46,711 nt of DNA from Paludibacter sp. (GCA_020049515.1 JAIFKQ010000018.1:9115-55825), one strand, 5' to 3'; shown: positions 29,901-41,700, numbered from the stretch's first letter. Program-made: numbers and translations. The notes: generated from the letters alone by a model not told the origin.

Positions 29901-30122
29901 ATGTATTGGACATTGGAATTAGCGTCAAAAATAGAAGACGCACCCTGGCCTGCAACCAAAGACGAATTAATAGATTATGCTATGCGTTCCGGTTCTCCTT
30001 TAGAAGTAATTGAAAATCTTCAAGAAATTGAAGATGAAGGTGAAATTTATGAATGTATTGAAGATATTTGGCCTGATTATCCCAGCAAAGAGGATTTTTT
30101 CTTCAATGAAGAAGAGTATTGA
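29901..30122 (+). CDS. DUF2795 domain-containing small protein
   Basis: 'MYWTLELASKIEDAPWPATKDELIDYAMRSGSPLEVIENLQEIEDEGEIYECIEDIWPDYPSKEDFFFNEEEY'; -7 element TATTTTTG at 29837-29844. Confidence 0.88.
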   Translation: MYWTLELASKIEDAPWPATKDELIDYAMRSGSPLEVIENLQEIEDEGEIYECIEDIWPDYPSKEDFFFNEEEY

Positions 30123-30301
30123 TTGAATATAGATTCACTAAAATATCGATTTTTCGTCAAAAAGCATTAATTTCCAGTCATAGATAGTTTTTTTTCTCTT
30201 TCAAAACAATTTATTTGATTATTTTCAGTTTAGGTAAAGGCACAGTTGACCAAGTATAATTAAGTTACTTGTTTTGATATTAAAAATACCTACTAGCTTC
30301 T

Positions 30302-31252
30302 ATGAAAAAGGTTTTTATAAGCGCTCTTTTGTTCTTTATTTGTTCAGATTATATTTTTTCTCAATTCGATGTACAGTCTAGTCAATATATGTTTCATAAA
30401 TCTTCATTTAACCCAGCAGCTGTAGGAGAAGATGAAATGATTCAAGTTATAGGACAGCATAGAATACAATGGATAGGAATACCTAATGCAGGGCAGACTA
30501 CTGTTTTTAGCATTAATACACCAATAAAAATTGGTGACTTAATAAATGGGGTTGGTTTAAAATTCATGAACGAAACTGTGGGGCAATTCACAAACCAATC
30601 AGCTCATTTGCAATATGCTTACAAAAAAAAAGTAGGTGAAGGAATTCTTAGCATTGGTGGTGATTTAGGTTTTATAAGTCTTGGTTTTAGGGGCGATAGC
30701 ATATATCTACCTGTTGGTGAATATCACGCACCCAAAGGGACTGACATGCAAATACCAACAACTAATGTAGTAGGTATGAGTTTAGATTTCAATACTGGTC
30801 TATTCTACTCAACAAATAAGTATTATACGGGATTATCATTTACACATTTGAATAGCCCAACAGTAAGCTGGACTGACAATATAGATTTCAATGTTAAAGG
30901 TACTATGTTTTTTACAGCAGGTTACAATTGGACTTTGACAAATACTAAATACACATTGAAGCCTAGCACTTTGTTGAAAACAGACTTTAACTCACTACAA
31001 TTAGATTTATCATCTAGAGTAGAATATGATAATAGGTACTGGGGTGGTTTAACCTATAGAATGCAGGATGCAATTGTGATATTAGCTGGGCTAAATATAT
31101 CAGGAGGTCTTGCCATAGGTTATTCGTATGATTTTCCGACATCTGAAATACTAACTGTAAGTACTGGATCACACGAAATATTGCTTAGTTATAGTTTTGA
31201 GTATGTATTTGGAAAAAAAAATAATAAATTTAAAAGTATAAGATTTCTATAA
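30302..31252 (+). CDS. Type IX secretion system membrane protein, PorP/SprF family
   Basis: 'QFDVQSSQYMFHKSSFNPAAVGEDEMIQVIGQHRIQWIGIPNAGQTTVFSINTP', PorP/SprF signature; immediately precedes gldK. Confidence 0.92.
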   Translation: MKKVFISALLFFICSDYIFSQFDVQSSQYMFHKSSFNPAAVGEDEMIQVIGQHRIQWIGIPNAGQTTVFSINTPIKIGDLINGVGLKFMNETVGQFTNQSAHLQYAYKKKVGEGILSIGGDLGFISLGFRGDSIYLPVGEYHAPKGTDMQIPTTNVVGMSLDFNTGLFYSTNKYYTGLSFTHLNSPTVSWTDNIDFNVKGTMFFTAGYNWTLTNTKYTLKPSTLLKTDFNSLQLDLSSRVEYDNRYWGGLTYRMQDAIVILAGLNISGGLAIGYSYDFPTSEILTVSTGSHEILLSYSFEYVFGKKNNKFKSIRFL

Positions 31253-31359
31253 AAAATCAATAACAAGTGTTTTGCTCATTGATTATAGTAAATCGATTAA
31301 AAGTATATCAAAAAAAACGCACATCAAAATATTTTTTTTATTTAAAAAATCGCATTAGA

Positions 31360-32724
31360 ATGAAAAAAAATCTGTCAATACTCTTATTATCAGTCATGCT
31401 TTTTGCATGTAATAAACCTACAGGTGAATTAACTGGGCTAGGAACTAAGGATTCATTTCTTGAAGCTCAACCCTATGGAATGGTTTTCGTAAAGCGGGGC
31501 TCATTTATGATGGGTTCCAACGATCAATCCGCAATTGGAGCACTTAATGAAAATCCAGTTAACGTATCAGTAGATGCATTTTGGATGGATGAAACGGAAA
31601 TAACAAATGATAAGTACAAACAATTTGTTTTTTGGGTTAGAGATTCAGTTGCTTTACGCGCTTTAGTTTTGGCTGGGAAAGATGAGTATCGTATGAAAAT
31701 AAAAAAACAAACGGATGAAGCTAGTCCAGAAACTGCACGTTTAAATTGGAAAACAAAAGTACCTTGGAATTCTAAAGATGAGACGATTACCGAAACACTT
31801 GATTCTTTGTATTATTCAGCGGATAATACATTAGGTGGTAAAAAGCAAATAGATCCAGGCAAATTCCGTTATAGGTACGAATGGATTAATTTCGATCAAG
31901 CATCTTTACCTACAAACAAATACAATGTAAATACGGGAGCATATTCAGCCAATGCCGTTGCAAGAGTAGATACATCCTATATTGAAAATGGTGTAATTAA
32001 AAATGTCACAATAAAAAGAAAGTTAAGAACTCGTAAGGATTTAATTTCTACTCGCATAGTGAATATTTATCCTGACACAATAATGTGGTTGCGTGATTTT
32101 CAGTTTTCCTACAACGATCCAAAAATGAGAATGTATTTTTCTCATCCAGGATATGCAAACTATCCAGTAGTAGGAGTAACATGGGAACAGGCTCAGGCAT
32201 TTTGCCAATGGAGAACACAGTTTTTCAACAATTCAAATCAGGTTGCAGGTCAGGATTACAGATTACCAACAGATGCAGAATGGGAGTATGCAGCTAGGGG
32301 TGGAAAAAAAATGGCCTTGTATCCTTGGGGTGGAAATTATGTACGTGATAAAACTGGTTGTTTCTTAGCGAATTTTAAACCTATGAGAGGCAGTTATACA
32401 GATGATACTGGTGCTACTACAATGAAGGTGGGTTTGTATTTACCAAACGACTTTGGTTTATATGATATGGCTGGTAATGTATCAGAATGGACTTCTTCCG
32501 CATTTACGGTATCAAGTAGTACTTTGATAGCGGATATGAATCCAAGCTTTCAATACAATGCAAAAAATAGTGATCCTGATTTTTTGAAACGAAAGGTAAT
32601 AAAAGGTGGGTCTTGGAAAGACATTGCATACTTTCTACAGTGCGGAACAAAATCGTACGAATATCAAAATGAAAGCAGACCTTATATAGGCTTTAGATGT
32701 GTACGTTCATATAATGGTGAATAA
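31360..32724 (+). CDS. gldK: Gliding motility / T9SS lipoprotein GldK (PorK; formylglycine-generating-enzyme fold)
   Basis: Lipobox LFAC; 'GMVFVKRGSFMMGSNDQSAIGALNENPVNVSVDAFWMDETEITNDKYKQF', 'RLPTDAEWEYAARGG', 'GFRCVRSY'. Start at MKKNLSILL rather than the track start. Confidence 0.95.
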   Translation: MKKNLSILLLSVMLFACNKPTGELTGLGTKDSFLEAQPYGMVFVKRGSFMMGSNDQSAIGALNENPVNVSVDAFWMDETEITNDKYKQFVFWVRDSVALRALVLAGKDEYRMKIKKQTDEASPETARLNWKTKVPWNSKDETITETLDSLYYSADNTLGGKKQIDPGKFRYRYEWINFDQASLPTNKYNVNTGAYSANAVARVDTSYIENGVIKNVTIKRKLRTRKDLISTRIVNIYPDTIMWLRDFQFSYNDPKMRMYFSHPGYANYPVVGVTWEQAQAFCQWRTQFFNNSNQVAGQDYRLPTDAEWEYAARGGKKMALYPWGGNYVRDKTGCFLANFKPMRGSYTDDTGATTMKVGLYLPNDFGLYDMAGNVSEWTSSAFTVSSSTLIADMNPSFQYNAKNSDPDFLKRKVIKGGSWKDIAYFLQCGTKSYEYQNESRPYIGFRCVRSYNGE

Positions 32725-32768
32725 AAAAAAAATAATCACGATGTTAATCTCTTAAAAATTATTACTTT

Positions 32769-33656
32769 ATGTCAGCAGAAGATTCAAAATTTGATTTATG
32801 GTGGAACTCACCAGATACTAAGCGTATTGTAGGCGCCGCGTATAGCCTAGGTGCTTCAATAGTAATTATAGGCGCAATGTTTAAAATTCTGCACCTTCCA
32901 GGTGCGGCAGTAATGCTCGGACTCGGAATGACTGTAGAGGCTATTTTGTTTTCATTAGGGATTTTGGACAAACCCCACAAGGAGTATGAATGGGATAAGG
33001 TGTATGATTTTGAAGGTAAGAAGCCCGAAATAGCTATAAGTAATACAGCAAAAAGTGTTTCGACAAGTTCTGCATCTGTACGTTCAGTGGGGTTAGATTT
33101 TACCGAAACTATTAACGATTCGGATGTTTTAAAATTATCTGAGGGTATAAAAAATTTGACAGCTACTACCCAGCATTTTCAAACGTTATCAAACGTGGTA
33201 GGTTCTACTGATAAGTTCGTAAAAAACATAGATGTTGCAAATGTAGCAACTGAAACTTTTATTAAGACTCAAGAAAGACTGAATACGGCAACTGGATCAT
33301 TATCAACGTCCTACCAAGGAGTATCCGATGGCATGATGACTGTAGAAAAGAATACTAAAACTTATGCAACAAGAGTTGAAGACATAAATAAAAACCTGTC
33401 GTCAATAAATTCAATTTACGAAATTCAATTGAAAAACATTCAAGCTCAATCAGAAGGTTTAACTAAGCAGACAGAAAATGTACGTTTGGTTACATCGGAA
33501 TTGAATGAGATTTTGGGGAATACCGAAAAAATGAAAAATTCTTCTTTGCTGGCTGCAGAAGCTACAGAAAATTACAAATTAAATAGTGCAAAATTGGCAA
33601 AACAGGTTTCAGACTTAAATCAAGTATATGGAAATATGTTGAATGCCTTAAACTAA
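32769..33656 (+). CDS. gldL: Gliding motility / T9SS inner-membrane motor protein GldL (PorL)
   Basis: 'SKFDLWWNSPDTKRIVGAAYSLGASIVIIGAMFKILHLPGAAVMLGLGMTVEAILFSLGILDKPHKEYEWDKVY'. Confidence 0.96.
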   Translation: MSAEDSKFDLWWNSPDTKRIVGAAYSLGASIVIIGAMFKILHLPGAAVMLGLGMTVEAILFSLGILDKPHKEYEWDKVYDFEGKKPEIAISNTAKSVSTSSASVRSVGLDFTETINDSDVLKLSEGIKNLTATTQHFQTLSNVVGSTDKFVKNIDVANVATETFIKTQERLNTATGSLSTSYQGVSDGMMTVEKNTKTYATRVEDINKNLSSINSIYEIQLKNIQAQSEGLTKQTENVRLVTSELNEILGNTEKMKNSSLLAAEATENYKLNSAKLAKQVSDLNQVYGNMLNALN

Positions 33657-33702
33657 GTTGTTTTTAATATAGTTAACCCAATATTTATAAAAATACTAAT
33701 TA

Positions 33703-35253
33703 ATGAGTGGTGCAGCAAATTGTCCCGAGACCCCGAGACAAAAAATGATAGGAATGATGTATTTAGTGTTGACAGCAATGTTAGCATTAAATGTATCAGC
33801 CAGCATTCTTGAAGGTTTTTCTTTAGTAGATTCTAGTTTACATACTACAATTTCATCTACCGAGATGCGTAATAAATCATTGTATGATGATTTTAAAGAT
33901 GCTTTTGATAAGAATCCTGCTAAAGTAAAAGAATGGCTAGATAAAGCAAATGAAGTAAAAAAGAAATCTGATGATTTATTTTTATATATTGAGGGATTTA
34001 AAAGAGATATAGTAAGATTGTCAGATAAAGAAGAAGCCAATGATAGTGCTTACGTTAGGCAAATGTTGGTGAAAGACAATTTGGACATAGCTGGTGAATA
34101 TGCGTTGCAAAAAGGAAATGCAAAAATTCTCAAGAAAAAAATTGAAGAGTATCGTAATTTTCTAATTAGCACTTCATCAAACAATCCTAAAAAACAAAAA
34201 ATTTACAACAGTATTTTCTCAACAGACAAAGTTAAAACTAAGGACTCATATATACCTTGGGAAATTTCACTTTTTGAGAGTATTCCTATTTCAGCAGTAA
34301 TCACAGTATTGACGAAATATCAGAGTGACATACGTGCTTCGGAAACTGAAACCGTTCAGTACTTGAAAAGCCAAACTGATGCGATGGATTTTAGAGTAAA
34401 TAAAATTATGGCGATGGTGGTGCCTAATTCAAATTTTGTAATTCGCGGGGGAAAGTATAGCGCTCAAATAATTTTATCGGCCATAGATTCAACAAAGACC
34501 CCTGAGTTTTTTATTGGTGGATCAAAAGTTCCCAATGGGAAATACGAAAGAATTTGTAATACTATTGGTCTTGCAAAATATGATGGTTTCATAAAATTAG
34601 TGAGCAATGATGGTGCAGAACTTAAGTATCCTTTTAAGAGTGAATTTATAGTAGAACCACCATCAGCTACTGTTTCTAATATTGACATGAATGTGGTTTA
34701 CCGAGGAATTGACAATAATTTTGATGTATCAGTACCAGGACAGTCTGCTGAGAATATATCGCTTGTAGTTACAGGTGGAACTGCTCAAAAAGTATCAGGT
34801 GGTAAATATATTATTCGAGCCAATCAAGATGGCTCAATAAATGTGGCTGTATATGCTAAAATTGATGGTAAACTTCAGCAAATGGGCGGTGGTCCATTTC
34901 GGGTAAAAGATTTACCTGACCCTAAAGCATGGCTTGAATACTCAGATGCAGGTGGTGTAAAGCGTACTATTGGAAATAAAACTACTAAATCAATTTTGAA
35001 ATCAAGTTCGGTAAGCTTAATGGCGGGCTATGGTCCAAACGAGCTTATAAAAGCAAATTTCAGAATAACGGAATTTACGATTTCAAGAAATGGTGGTAAT
35101 TTCGTAAGGGTAATAGGAACAAAATTCAACGATTTACAAATTAAAGTAATTGAGGGTTTAGAATCAAGAGATCAAGTTACAATTGAAAATATCAAAGCAG
35201 TAGGTCCTGATAATAAAAGTCGTAACCTTCCACCAATGATTATAAGGATATAA
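33703..35253 (+). CDS. gldM: Gliding motility / T9SS protein GldM (PorM)
   Basis: 'MSGAANCPETPRQKMIGMMYLVLTAMLALNVSASILEGFSLVDSSL' plus the periplasmic region with 'GGPFRVKDLPDPKAWL'. Confidence 0.97.
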   Translation: MSGAANCPETPRQKMIGMMYLVLTAMLALNVSASILEGFSLVDSSLHTTISSTEMRNKSLYDDFKDAFDKNPAKVKEWLDKANEVKKKSDDLFLYIEGFKRDIVRLSDKEEANDSAYVRQMLVKDNLDIAGEYALQKGNAKILKKKIEEYRNFLISTSSNNPKKQKIYNSIFSTDKVKTKDSYIPWEISLFESIPISAVITVLTKYQSDIRASETETVQYLKSQTDAMDFRVNKIMAMVVPNSNFVIRGGKYSAQIILSAIDSTKTPEFFIGGSKVPNGKYERICNTIGLAKYDGFIKLVSNDGAELKYPFKSEFIVEPPSATVSNIDMNVVYRGIDNNFDVSVPGQSAENISLVVTGGTAQKVSGGKYIIRANQDGSINVAVYAKIDGKLQQMGGGPFRVKDLPDPKAWLEYSDAGGVKRTIGNKTTKSILKSSSVSLMAGYGPNELIKANFRITEFTISRNGGNFVRVIGTKFNDLQIKVIEGLESRDQVTIENIKAVGPDNKSRNLPPMIIRI

Positions 35254-35266
35254 TTACGCGTTAATA

Positions 35267-36232
35267 TTGAAAATAAAAAGTTTTTTAGACATGAAAAAAT
35301 ATAGTTTTGTATTTTTAATCACAACATTCTCATTGATCTCAAATTTACTTAGAGCTCAAGAAGAACGCCTGCCTTTTTTTAACGAAAAAGGAACAGTTTT
35401 CATTCAAACAAACGAATTGAATGAAATGGCAGATACTATAGCAAAGTTAGACCACAGAATTGATGATATTGTTTGGTCAAGAATCGTTTACAGAATAATA
35501 GACTTACGCGATAAACAAAACTTTCAACTTTATTTCCCAACTAGGCCAAATGATGAATATAAAAGTTTATTTCGTGTAATGCTTGATGGTATTTCAAGTA
35601 AAGGGAAAAAACCGTTAACTGCATATATGCGAAGTGAACGTGAAATCAAGCCTTTGTTCCTAGACGAATTTGTATTAAAAGGTCAATCATTATCAAATGT
35701 ATTTGCCTTTTCGGATGACTCGACAGAAGTTCAAGTTAATCCAGAAAAAAACATAGTACAATTTGATTCTCTAAGTAATCAATCAAAAGTAGATAATACC
35801 TATTACAAAGATTATGTAAAGAATCAGTATAAGTTTTTAATACAAGAAATTATATTTTTTGATAAACACACATCTAGAGTTTATTCCAAAATAATGGCGA
35901 TTGCACCTTTGTATGGAGCAAGTCCATACAACAAGGAAAAAGTTGATTCATGGAAGTATTTTCAACAATCAATTCTTTGCTGGTTTGTATTTGATGATTT
36001 AAGACCTTATTTGGCAAAACAATATGTTATTCCTAATGGTAATGAAACTCAAAGGTTAACGTACGATGAGTTTTTTACTCAGAAATTATATTCTAGCTAT
36101 ATTTTGGGCGATGCAAACATGTTAAATAAAATGTTGCTGCAATATGTTCAAGATCCCGATAAAATTAGAAAAGAGCAAAAAAGAATAGAGACTGAAATTT
36201 TGAACGCAGAGCAAGATTTATGGGAGTATTAA
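35267..36232 (+). CDS. gldN: Gliding motility / T9SS protein GldN (PorN)
   Basis: 'DDIVWSRIVYRIIDLRDKQNFQLYFPT...LFRVMLDGI'; last gene of the gldKLMN order. Probable start MKKYSFVFL at 35291. Confidence 0.94.
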   Translation: MKIKSFLDMKKYSFVFLITTFSLISNLLRAQEERLPFFNEKGTVFIQTNELNEMADTIAKLDHRIDDIVWSRIVYRIIDLRDKQNFQLYFPTRPNDEYKSLFRVMLDGISSKGKKPLTAYMRSEREIKPLFLDEFVLKGQSLSNVFAFSDDSTEVQVNPEKNIVQFDSLSNQSKVDNTYYKDYVKNQYKFLIQEIIFFDKHTSRVYSKIMAIAPLYGASPYNKEKVDSWKYFQQSILCWFVFDDLRPYLAKQYVIPNGNETQRLTYDEFFTQKLYSSYILGDANMLNKMLLQYVQDPDKIRKEQKRIETEILNAEQDLWEY

Positions 36233-36267
36233 TTTCAATTATCATCTATTTTAAGATATACTAAATT

Positions 36268-36295
36268 AAAGGACGGCAATTTGTCGTCCTTTATT
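36268..36295 (+). terminator. Terminator after gldN
   Basis: AAAGGACG-gcaatttgt-CGTCCTTT followed by att. Confidence 0.75.
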
Positions 36296-36372
36296 GTAAC
36301 TCAAATTAAACAGAGTGGTATTAAAAATATCGTTAAAAATAGCACAGATAATTACACGGATAAACCATTAAC

Positions 36373-37023
36373 ATGAGAACAGTTATTCTTGGTGATAATC
36401 AAGACATTTCAAATGCGGGTTGTCGTCATCTTCTAGAGAAATCATTTGGCATTTTTGAAATTACCGATGCTTCTACAAAAAAAGATTTAGTGAAAATTCT
36501 GATTGAAGATTCAGAATCTTTGGTCATAATAGATTATACTTTGTTTGATTTCGAAAGCGTTAACGATTTGAGTATTTTAGAAATGCGGTTTGAAAAAGTT
36601 GACTGGATTCTATTTTCAGACGAATTGAGTGATGATTTTCTAAGAACACTACTTTATAATACTCATTCATTTAGTGTGTTAATGAAGGATTGTACTAAAG
36701 AAGAAATTATAGCTTGCCTTAGAGAGGCCTTAAAAGGCAATAGATATATTGGTAATAGTATTAGCAATATGCTGCTCGATGGCTCAAAACACACAAATAT
36801 CAACAGCAAACAGATATTGACTATTACAGAGCAGGAAATTCTGAAAGAAATGGCATTAGGAAAAACCACAAAAGAAATAGCCAGCCTGCGACATGTAAGC
36901 ACTCATACTATTATGACTCACCGCAAAAACATATTCCGCAAAATATCGGTAAACAATGTTCATGAAGCTACAAAATTTGCAATGCGTTCGGGCATTGTTG
37001 ATATGGCCGAATATCACATCTAA
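36373..37023 (+). CDS. LuxR/NarL-type response regulator
   Basis: Receiver-like N-terminus ('SLVIIDYTLFD', 'VLMKDC') and HTH 'LTITEQEILKEMALGKTTKEIASLRHVSTHTIMTHRKNIFRKISVNN'. Confidence 0.9.
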   Translation: MRTVILGDNQDISNAGCRHLLEKSFGIFEITDASTKKDLVKILIEDSESLVIIDYTLFDFESVNDLSILEMRFEKVDWILFSDELSDDFLRTLLYNTHSFSVLMKDCTKEEIIACLREALKGNRYIGNSISNMLLDGSKHTNINSKQILTITEQEILKEMALGKTTKEIASLRHVSTHTIMTHRKNIFRKISVNNVHEATKFAMRSGIVDMAEYHI

Positions 37024-37044
37024 AATAAAAAAATAGACTAGATT

Positions 37045-38106
37045 ATGAATATTGCAACTTTATTATCGGGGGGAGTAGATAGCTCTGTAGTGGTACATGT
37101 TTTAAAAGAAGCTGGATTCAATCCTACACTTTTTTATATTAAAATAGGAATGGATGATGACGAATTATTGCATTGCACTTCTGAAGAAGACATAGAAATG
37201 GCTTCTTTAATTGCTAGAAAATATGGTTGTAAATTAGAAGTAATAGACTTACATAAAGATTACTGGGACAATGTGGTATCTTATACTATTGATAAAGTAA
37301 AACTTGGATTAACTCCAAATCCCGATGTGATGTGTAATAAGTTAATTAAGTTTGGGGTTTTCGAACAAAGAGTGGGAAAGGATTTTGATAAGACAGCTAC
37401 AGGTCATTATGCAACAACAACAGAGCTTGATGGGAAAGTTTATCTTTCAACAGCCAAAGATCCAATAAAGGATCAAACTGATTTTTTAGCGCAAATTAAC
37501 TCGCTACAGGTTTCTAAATTAATGTTTCCTGTAGGAAATTTAATGAAAAACGAGGTGCGTGCAATAGCAGAGCGCGTTGGACTTCCGAGTGCTAAACGTC
37601 AGGACAGTCAAGGAATTTGTTTTCTTGGAAAAGTAAATTATAATGATTTTATACGGCGATATCTAGGTGAAAATGAAGGACCAATAGTTGAACTTGAAAC
37701 AGGGAAAGTTATGGGTAAACATAAAGGTTATTGGTTTCATACCTCAGGACAGCGTAAAGGACTAGGACTTTCGGGAGGCCCATGGTACGTAATTAAAAAA
37801 GATATTGATGCGAATATTGTATATGCCTCTAAAGGATTTGATGCAGAGGCTCAATATGGCAATGAATTTACCATGTGTAATTTTCATTTTATAACCGATA
37901 ATCCATGGGAAAGTATGGATGGTGAAGTTGAGATTTCTTTTAAAATACGACATACGCCAGAATTCACGAAGGGTAAAATTATCAAAACAATGAATGGATA
38001 TCATTTGCTATCTAATGAGAAGTTACAAGGAATTGCACCTGGACAATTTGGAGTGGTTTATGATTCTCTATCCAAAATATGTATTGGTAGTGGTGAGATT
38101 ATTTAA
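37045..38106 (+). CDS. mnmA: tRNA-specific 2-thiouridylase MnmA
   Basis: '[24 protein letters not shown]', '[16 protein letters not shown]', 'TATGHYAT', '[24 protein letters not shown]', '[17 protein letters not shown]'. Confidence 0.95.
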   Translation: MNIATLLSGGVDSSVVVHVLKEAGFNPTLFYIKIGMDDDELLHCTSEEDIEMASLIARKYGCKLEVIDLHKDYWDNVVSYTIDKVKLGLTPNPDVMCNKLIKFGVFEQRVGKDFDKTATGHYATTTELDGKVYLSTAKDPIKDQTDFLAQINSLQVSKLMFPVGNLMKNEVRAIAERVGLPSAKRQDSQGICFLGKVNYNDFIRRYLGENEGPIVELETGKVMGKHKGYWFHTSGQRKGLGLSGGPWYVIKKDIDANIVYASKGFDAEAQYGNEFTMCNFHFITDNPWESMDGEVEISFKIRHTPEFTKGKIIKTMNGYHLLSNEKLQGIAPGQFGVVYDSLSKICIGSGEII

Positions 38107-38193
38107 TTCCAATCCTACTTTTTCATTTATTTACTGTTGATTATTTGCTTTAATCTGTTTCACTAAGTTACTTTATTAGTTTCAAGCCATCAT

Positions 38194-38229
38194 AACCCAT
38201 AAATACAAAATTGTATTTATGGGTTTTTT
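38194..38229 (+). terminator. Terminator after mnmA
   Basis: AACCCATAAATACAA-aa-TTGTATTTATGGGTT plus T run. Confidence 0.92.
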
Positions 38230-38659
38230 TAATATCGTTTGTGTGATTATTTAAATTTTAATAAAAGCAGATATGTGTATTTATCCTAATTACTCTAATT
38301 TAAAACTCCTTGTAAGTTATATAACATTTATATTCGTTTAAATAATTGCGAGTACTTAATTAAACATTGACTGCTAGTTTAGTACTAATTCTAAAGTTGC
38401 TGTATTATTATAGATTAATTTGTCAATGTCCTTGTACTTTTTGTGACATCAATGCAAGAAAATTTTCATCGTTAAAAATATATCAATCTTTATTTATTGA
38501 TTATCTATCTGTTGAGTCAATTTAAAATTAGAATAGATAATCAAAAAGTGAAATATTCAAAGAACCTTTCAAAGCAAGATCTATAATTGTAGCAAAAATG
38601 ATAAGTCAACTGTAAAAAACACTACAATACTTAAAGTAGCGAACAATCGAATTATTCTT

Positions 38660-38667
38660 TATCTTTG
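38660..38667 (+). promoter_or_regulatory. -7 element TATCTTTG upstream of the SprB-like adhesin gene
   Basis: TAnnTTTG match ~70 nt upstream of ATG 38737; overlaps the track's start position (38665). Confidence 0.6.
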
Positions 38668-38736
38668 GAGTGTTATTCTAAGACTAGAATTGATATAATA
38701 ATAATAGGGCATTTAGAATTAATTTCACAAAAAAAT

Positions 38737-41700
38737 ATGATTAAAACTTGTAAGTTGGTTTGGCTATTTATAATCATTTTGAGCATTCAGAGTGGGCTAT
38801 TGGCCGTTGAAAAAACGACAAATAAAGGTTTTTGGTTTTTTAAAACAAAAGCAAATTTAGAAACAAGTAAAACGAATAATGAAACAACAATAAATAATTT
38901 TTCGGATATTCCGCTTAAAATTTTCCTTAAAGACACTATTTTCATCAACAATGAACCTGTATATCAATCCTGTATTGATGGTCAAATAACATTTATGAAT
39001 AATGCTAAAGATCCTGAAAAAAACATAAATTACAGAATAGATTGGGGAGATGGTAGTTCAGCTTTTAGCAACGATTCATGGACCAATACTACACATAAAT
39101 ACACCCCACGTCTTGAACCTTATTCTTTAGTATATAGTTTTATATATGCAGATGGTACAGCATTTTCAAAAACATATAAAATATACATTAAAGCCAAGCC
39201 TACATTTTCTTTTGTTACAGATGGTCGTACAGATAATTGTGTTGGATATGACATCTTCTTTCCAATTAAAGACACAGAGGGGAATTCATTGGACACAAGA
39301 TATCAAATAATTTTCAATGATGGTTCAGATACAATAAATTACATTCCATCGACTGGTTTGGATGGAATATTTCATAAATTTCCTAAATCATCCTGCGGAA
39401 CAATTAGCTCAACCTACCAAAATGCATTTTCGGCAAAAATAAAAGCAATAAATTCATGTGGCTTTTCTGAAGTAAGTGTAGTACCTATTTATGTATCTTC
39501 GTCGCCAGTAGTGGGATTTTCATTACCTGTTTCTAAAAATCTAGTTGTGCCAAATGTGTATCCATCGAAATCATCAATTAAAATAATTGACACTACTACT
39601 GGATATGTAAATGTAGGTGGCAATTGCAGTTCGGTACCAAAACGTGTTTGGATAATTACTCCAAATACAGGATTTACACTTCCAATAGGTGAAAGTCTTG
39701 GAAATGATTATGGACTTGATAATTCCGATTTATGGATAGAAGGTACGAAAGATATTTCCCCTACATTTACAACCCCTGGCAACTATACTATTAAACTTCG
39801 TGTTGACACAAGACGTTGCGGAAACAACTTTATTGAAAAATTTATTTGCATAGAAAACCCTTTAACAACATCCTTTGATTTAGATTCGATAGTGGGGTGC
39901 AGCAGACTAAACGTGAAGGTTACTAACACCACGGATTTATCGAAAACTTGTACTGCTACATATAAATGGGAAATTGGATATATTGCTACGAATTGTGGAA
40001 ATAAAGCTGGATGGACATACGGCAGTGGCACAAATGAAACATCGGCAAGCCCTGTGTTTAATTTCACATCCACAGGTACATACAAATTAAAGCTTAGCAC
40101 ATCGAATACTGCAGGTACTAGTACGCACGAAAAAACGGTTGTAGTGAAACAACCCCCAACGGTTACCATAAATAAAATACCTGATTTTTGCGGATTGGCA
40201 AGTTTTGAACCTGTTGCGATAGTAAATTCTTGCAATGATACTCCAAACTCTTTAAGTTATAAGTGGACCTTTGAAGGTGGTACTCCAGCAAATTCGATAG
40301 AAAAAAATCCTGGTACTATTGTTTATGATATTACGGGAAAATACACAGTTAAGTTATCAGTTGCAAACGACTGCGGACCTACCATTGCGGTTAGCAATAC
40401 ATTTGCGGTAAATCCAATACCAACAGTAAATGCTGTACAAGATTTATTAAAATGTAGTGGTGAGCTATCTGAAAGAATAATTTTCAGTGGAAATGATGGA
40501 GATGTTTTTGATTGGAAAAACAACAATTTAAATATTGGTCTCCCTGCATCTGGAAAAGGTAATATCGAACCATTTTATTTACAAAACAACAGCAATATGG
40601 TATTAAATGCTCAACTAACTGTTACGCCAAAAAACTCATTAACAGGCTGTAATGGAGTTCCATACGCATTCAAAATTTCTATCATTCCAAAACCAGTAAT
40701 GGATAGCGTAGAGAACCAAGTAGTAAATAATGGCGTGAACACATCGGGAGTTAAATTTAAAACAAAAAATACTGGTGGAACTACAACTTACAATTGGACG
40801 AATAACAATCCAACCTCAGAGTTAAGTGCAAATGGAATAGGTAACATACCAATATTCAAGGCAATTAACAATACAAATCATTTACTAATATATACAATAA
40901 CAGTAACACCCACTTTTACCAATGCAGGTGTTAGATGCACGGGTGACTCACAAAATTTCACGATTACTATCAATCCAACGGCTCAAGTAAATAGACCACC
41001 GAGCATTGAACTATGCAATGGAGCCAATACCCCCGACTATATATTTAGCACTAATAATAATGGAGGTACAACAACCTACAGCTGGAGTAATAATAATATT
41101 GCAATAGGATTAAATGAGAGTGGTTCTGGTGATATTATGCTATTTAAGCTGACAAATAAAACTGGTACTCATACAACAGCAACTATTACAGTCACTCCAA
41201 CATTTATATACAATGGAATTAGTAATGTGGGTGATACTGTTCAGTTTAGAATTACGGTTGATCCAGGTCCTGAATTTACATCTCAACCAGTATCTAGTTA
41301 TTTGTGTAAAGGTGGTTCAGCTTCCCCTATGGTAGTGTCTTATAGTGGAGGAGTTGGGAGTGCTAGTTATCAATGGTATTTAAACAATATAAAAACTTTC
41401 GACGGAGGTTTAAGAATTGATAAAGCCACAAATGCAACATATAATGCGATTGTAACTGATACAGGAACAAGTTATTATTACTGTACAATTACACTCGATG
41501 AGGGAAAATGTAATACAATAACATCCGATATTGCAACTGTAACTATAAAAGAATCAGCAATTTTAACTGAACATCCCACAGCATCTCAAAAACTTTGTAT
41601 CGGTGGAACTATTCAATCTCCGTTAAAAGTGGAGTTTGTAGGTGGTTCTGGTGAAATTAGTTATGAATGGTATTCAAACACACAAAAATCTAATTCTGGT

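Noticed and set aside
39783-40235. Minus-strand 150-aa ORF within the adhesin
   Set aside because: Shadow ORF opposite a repeat-rich coding sequence; no motif or promoter.
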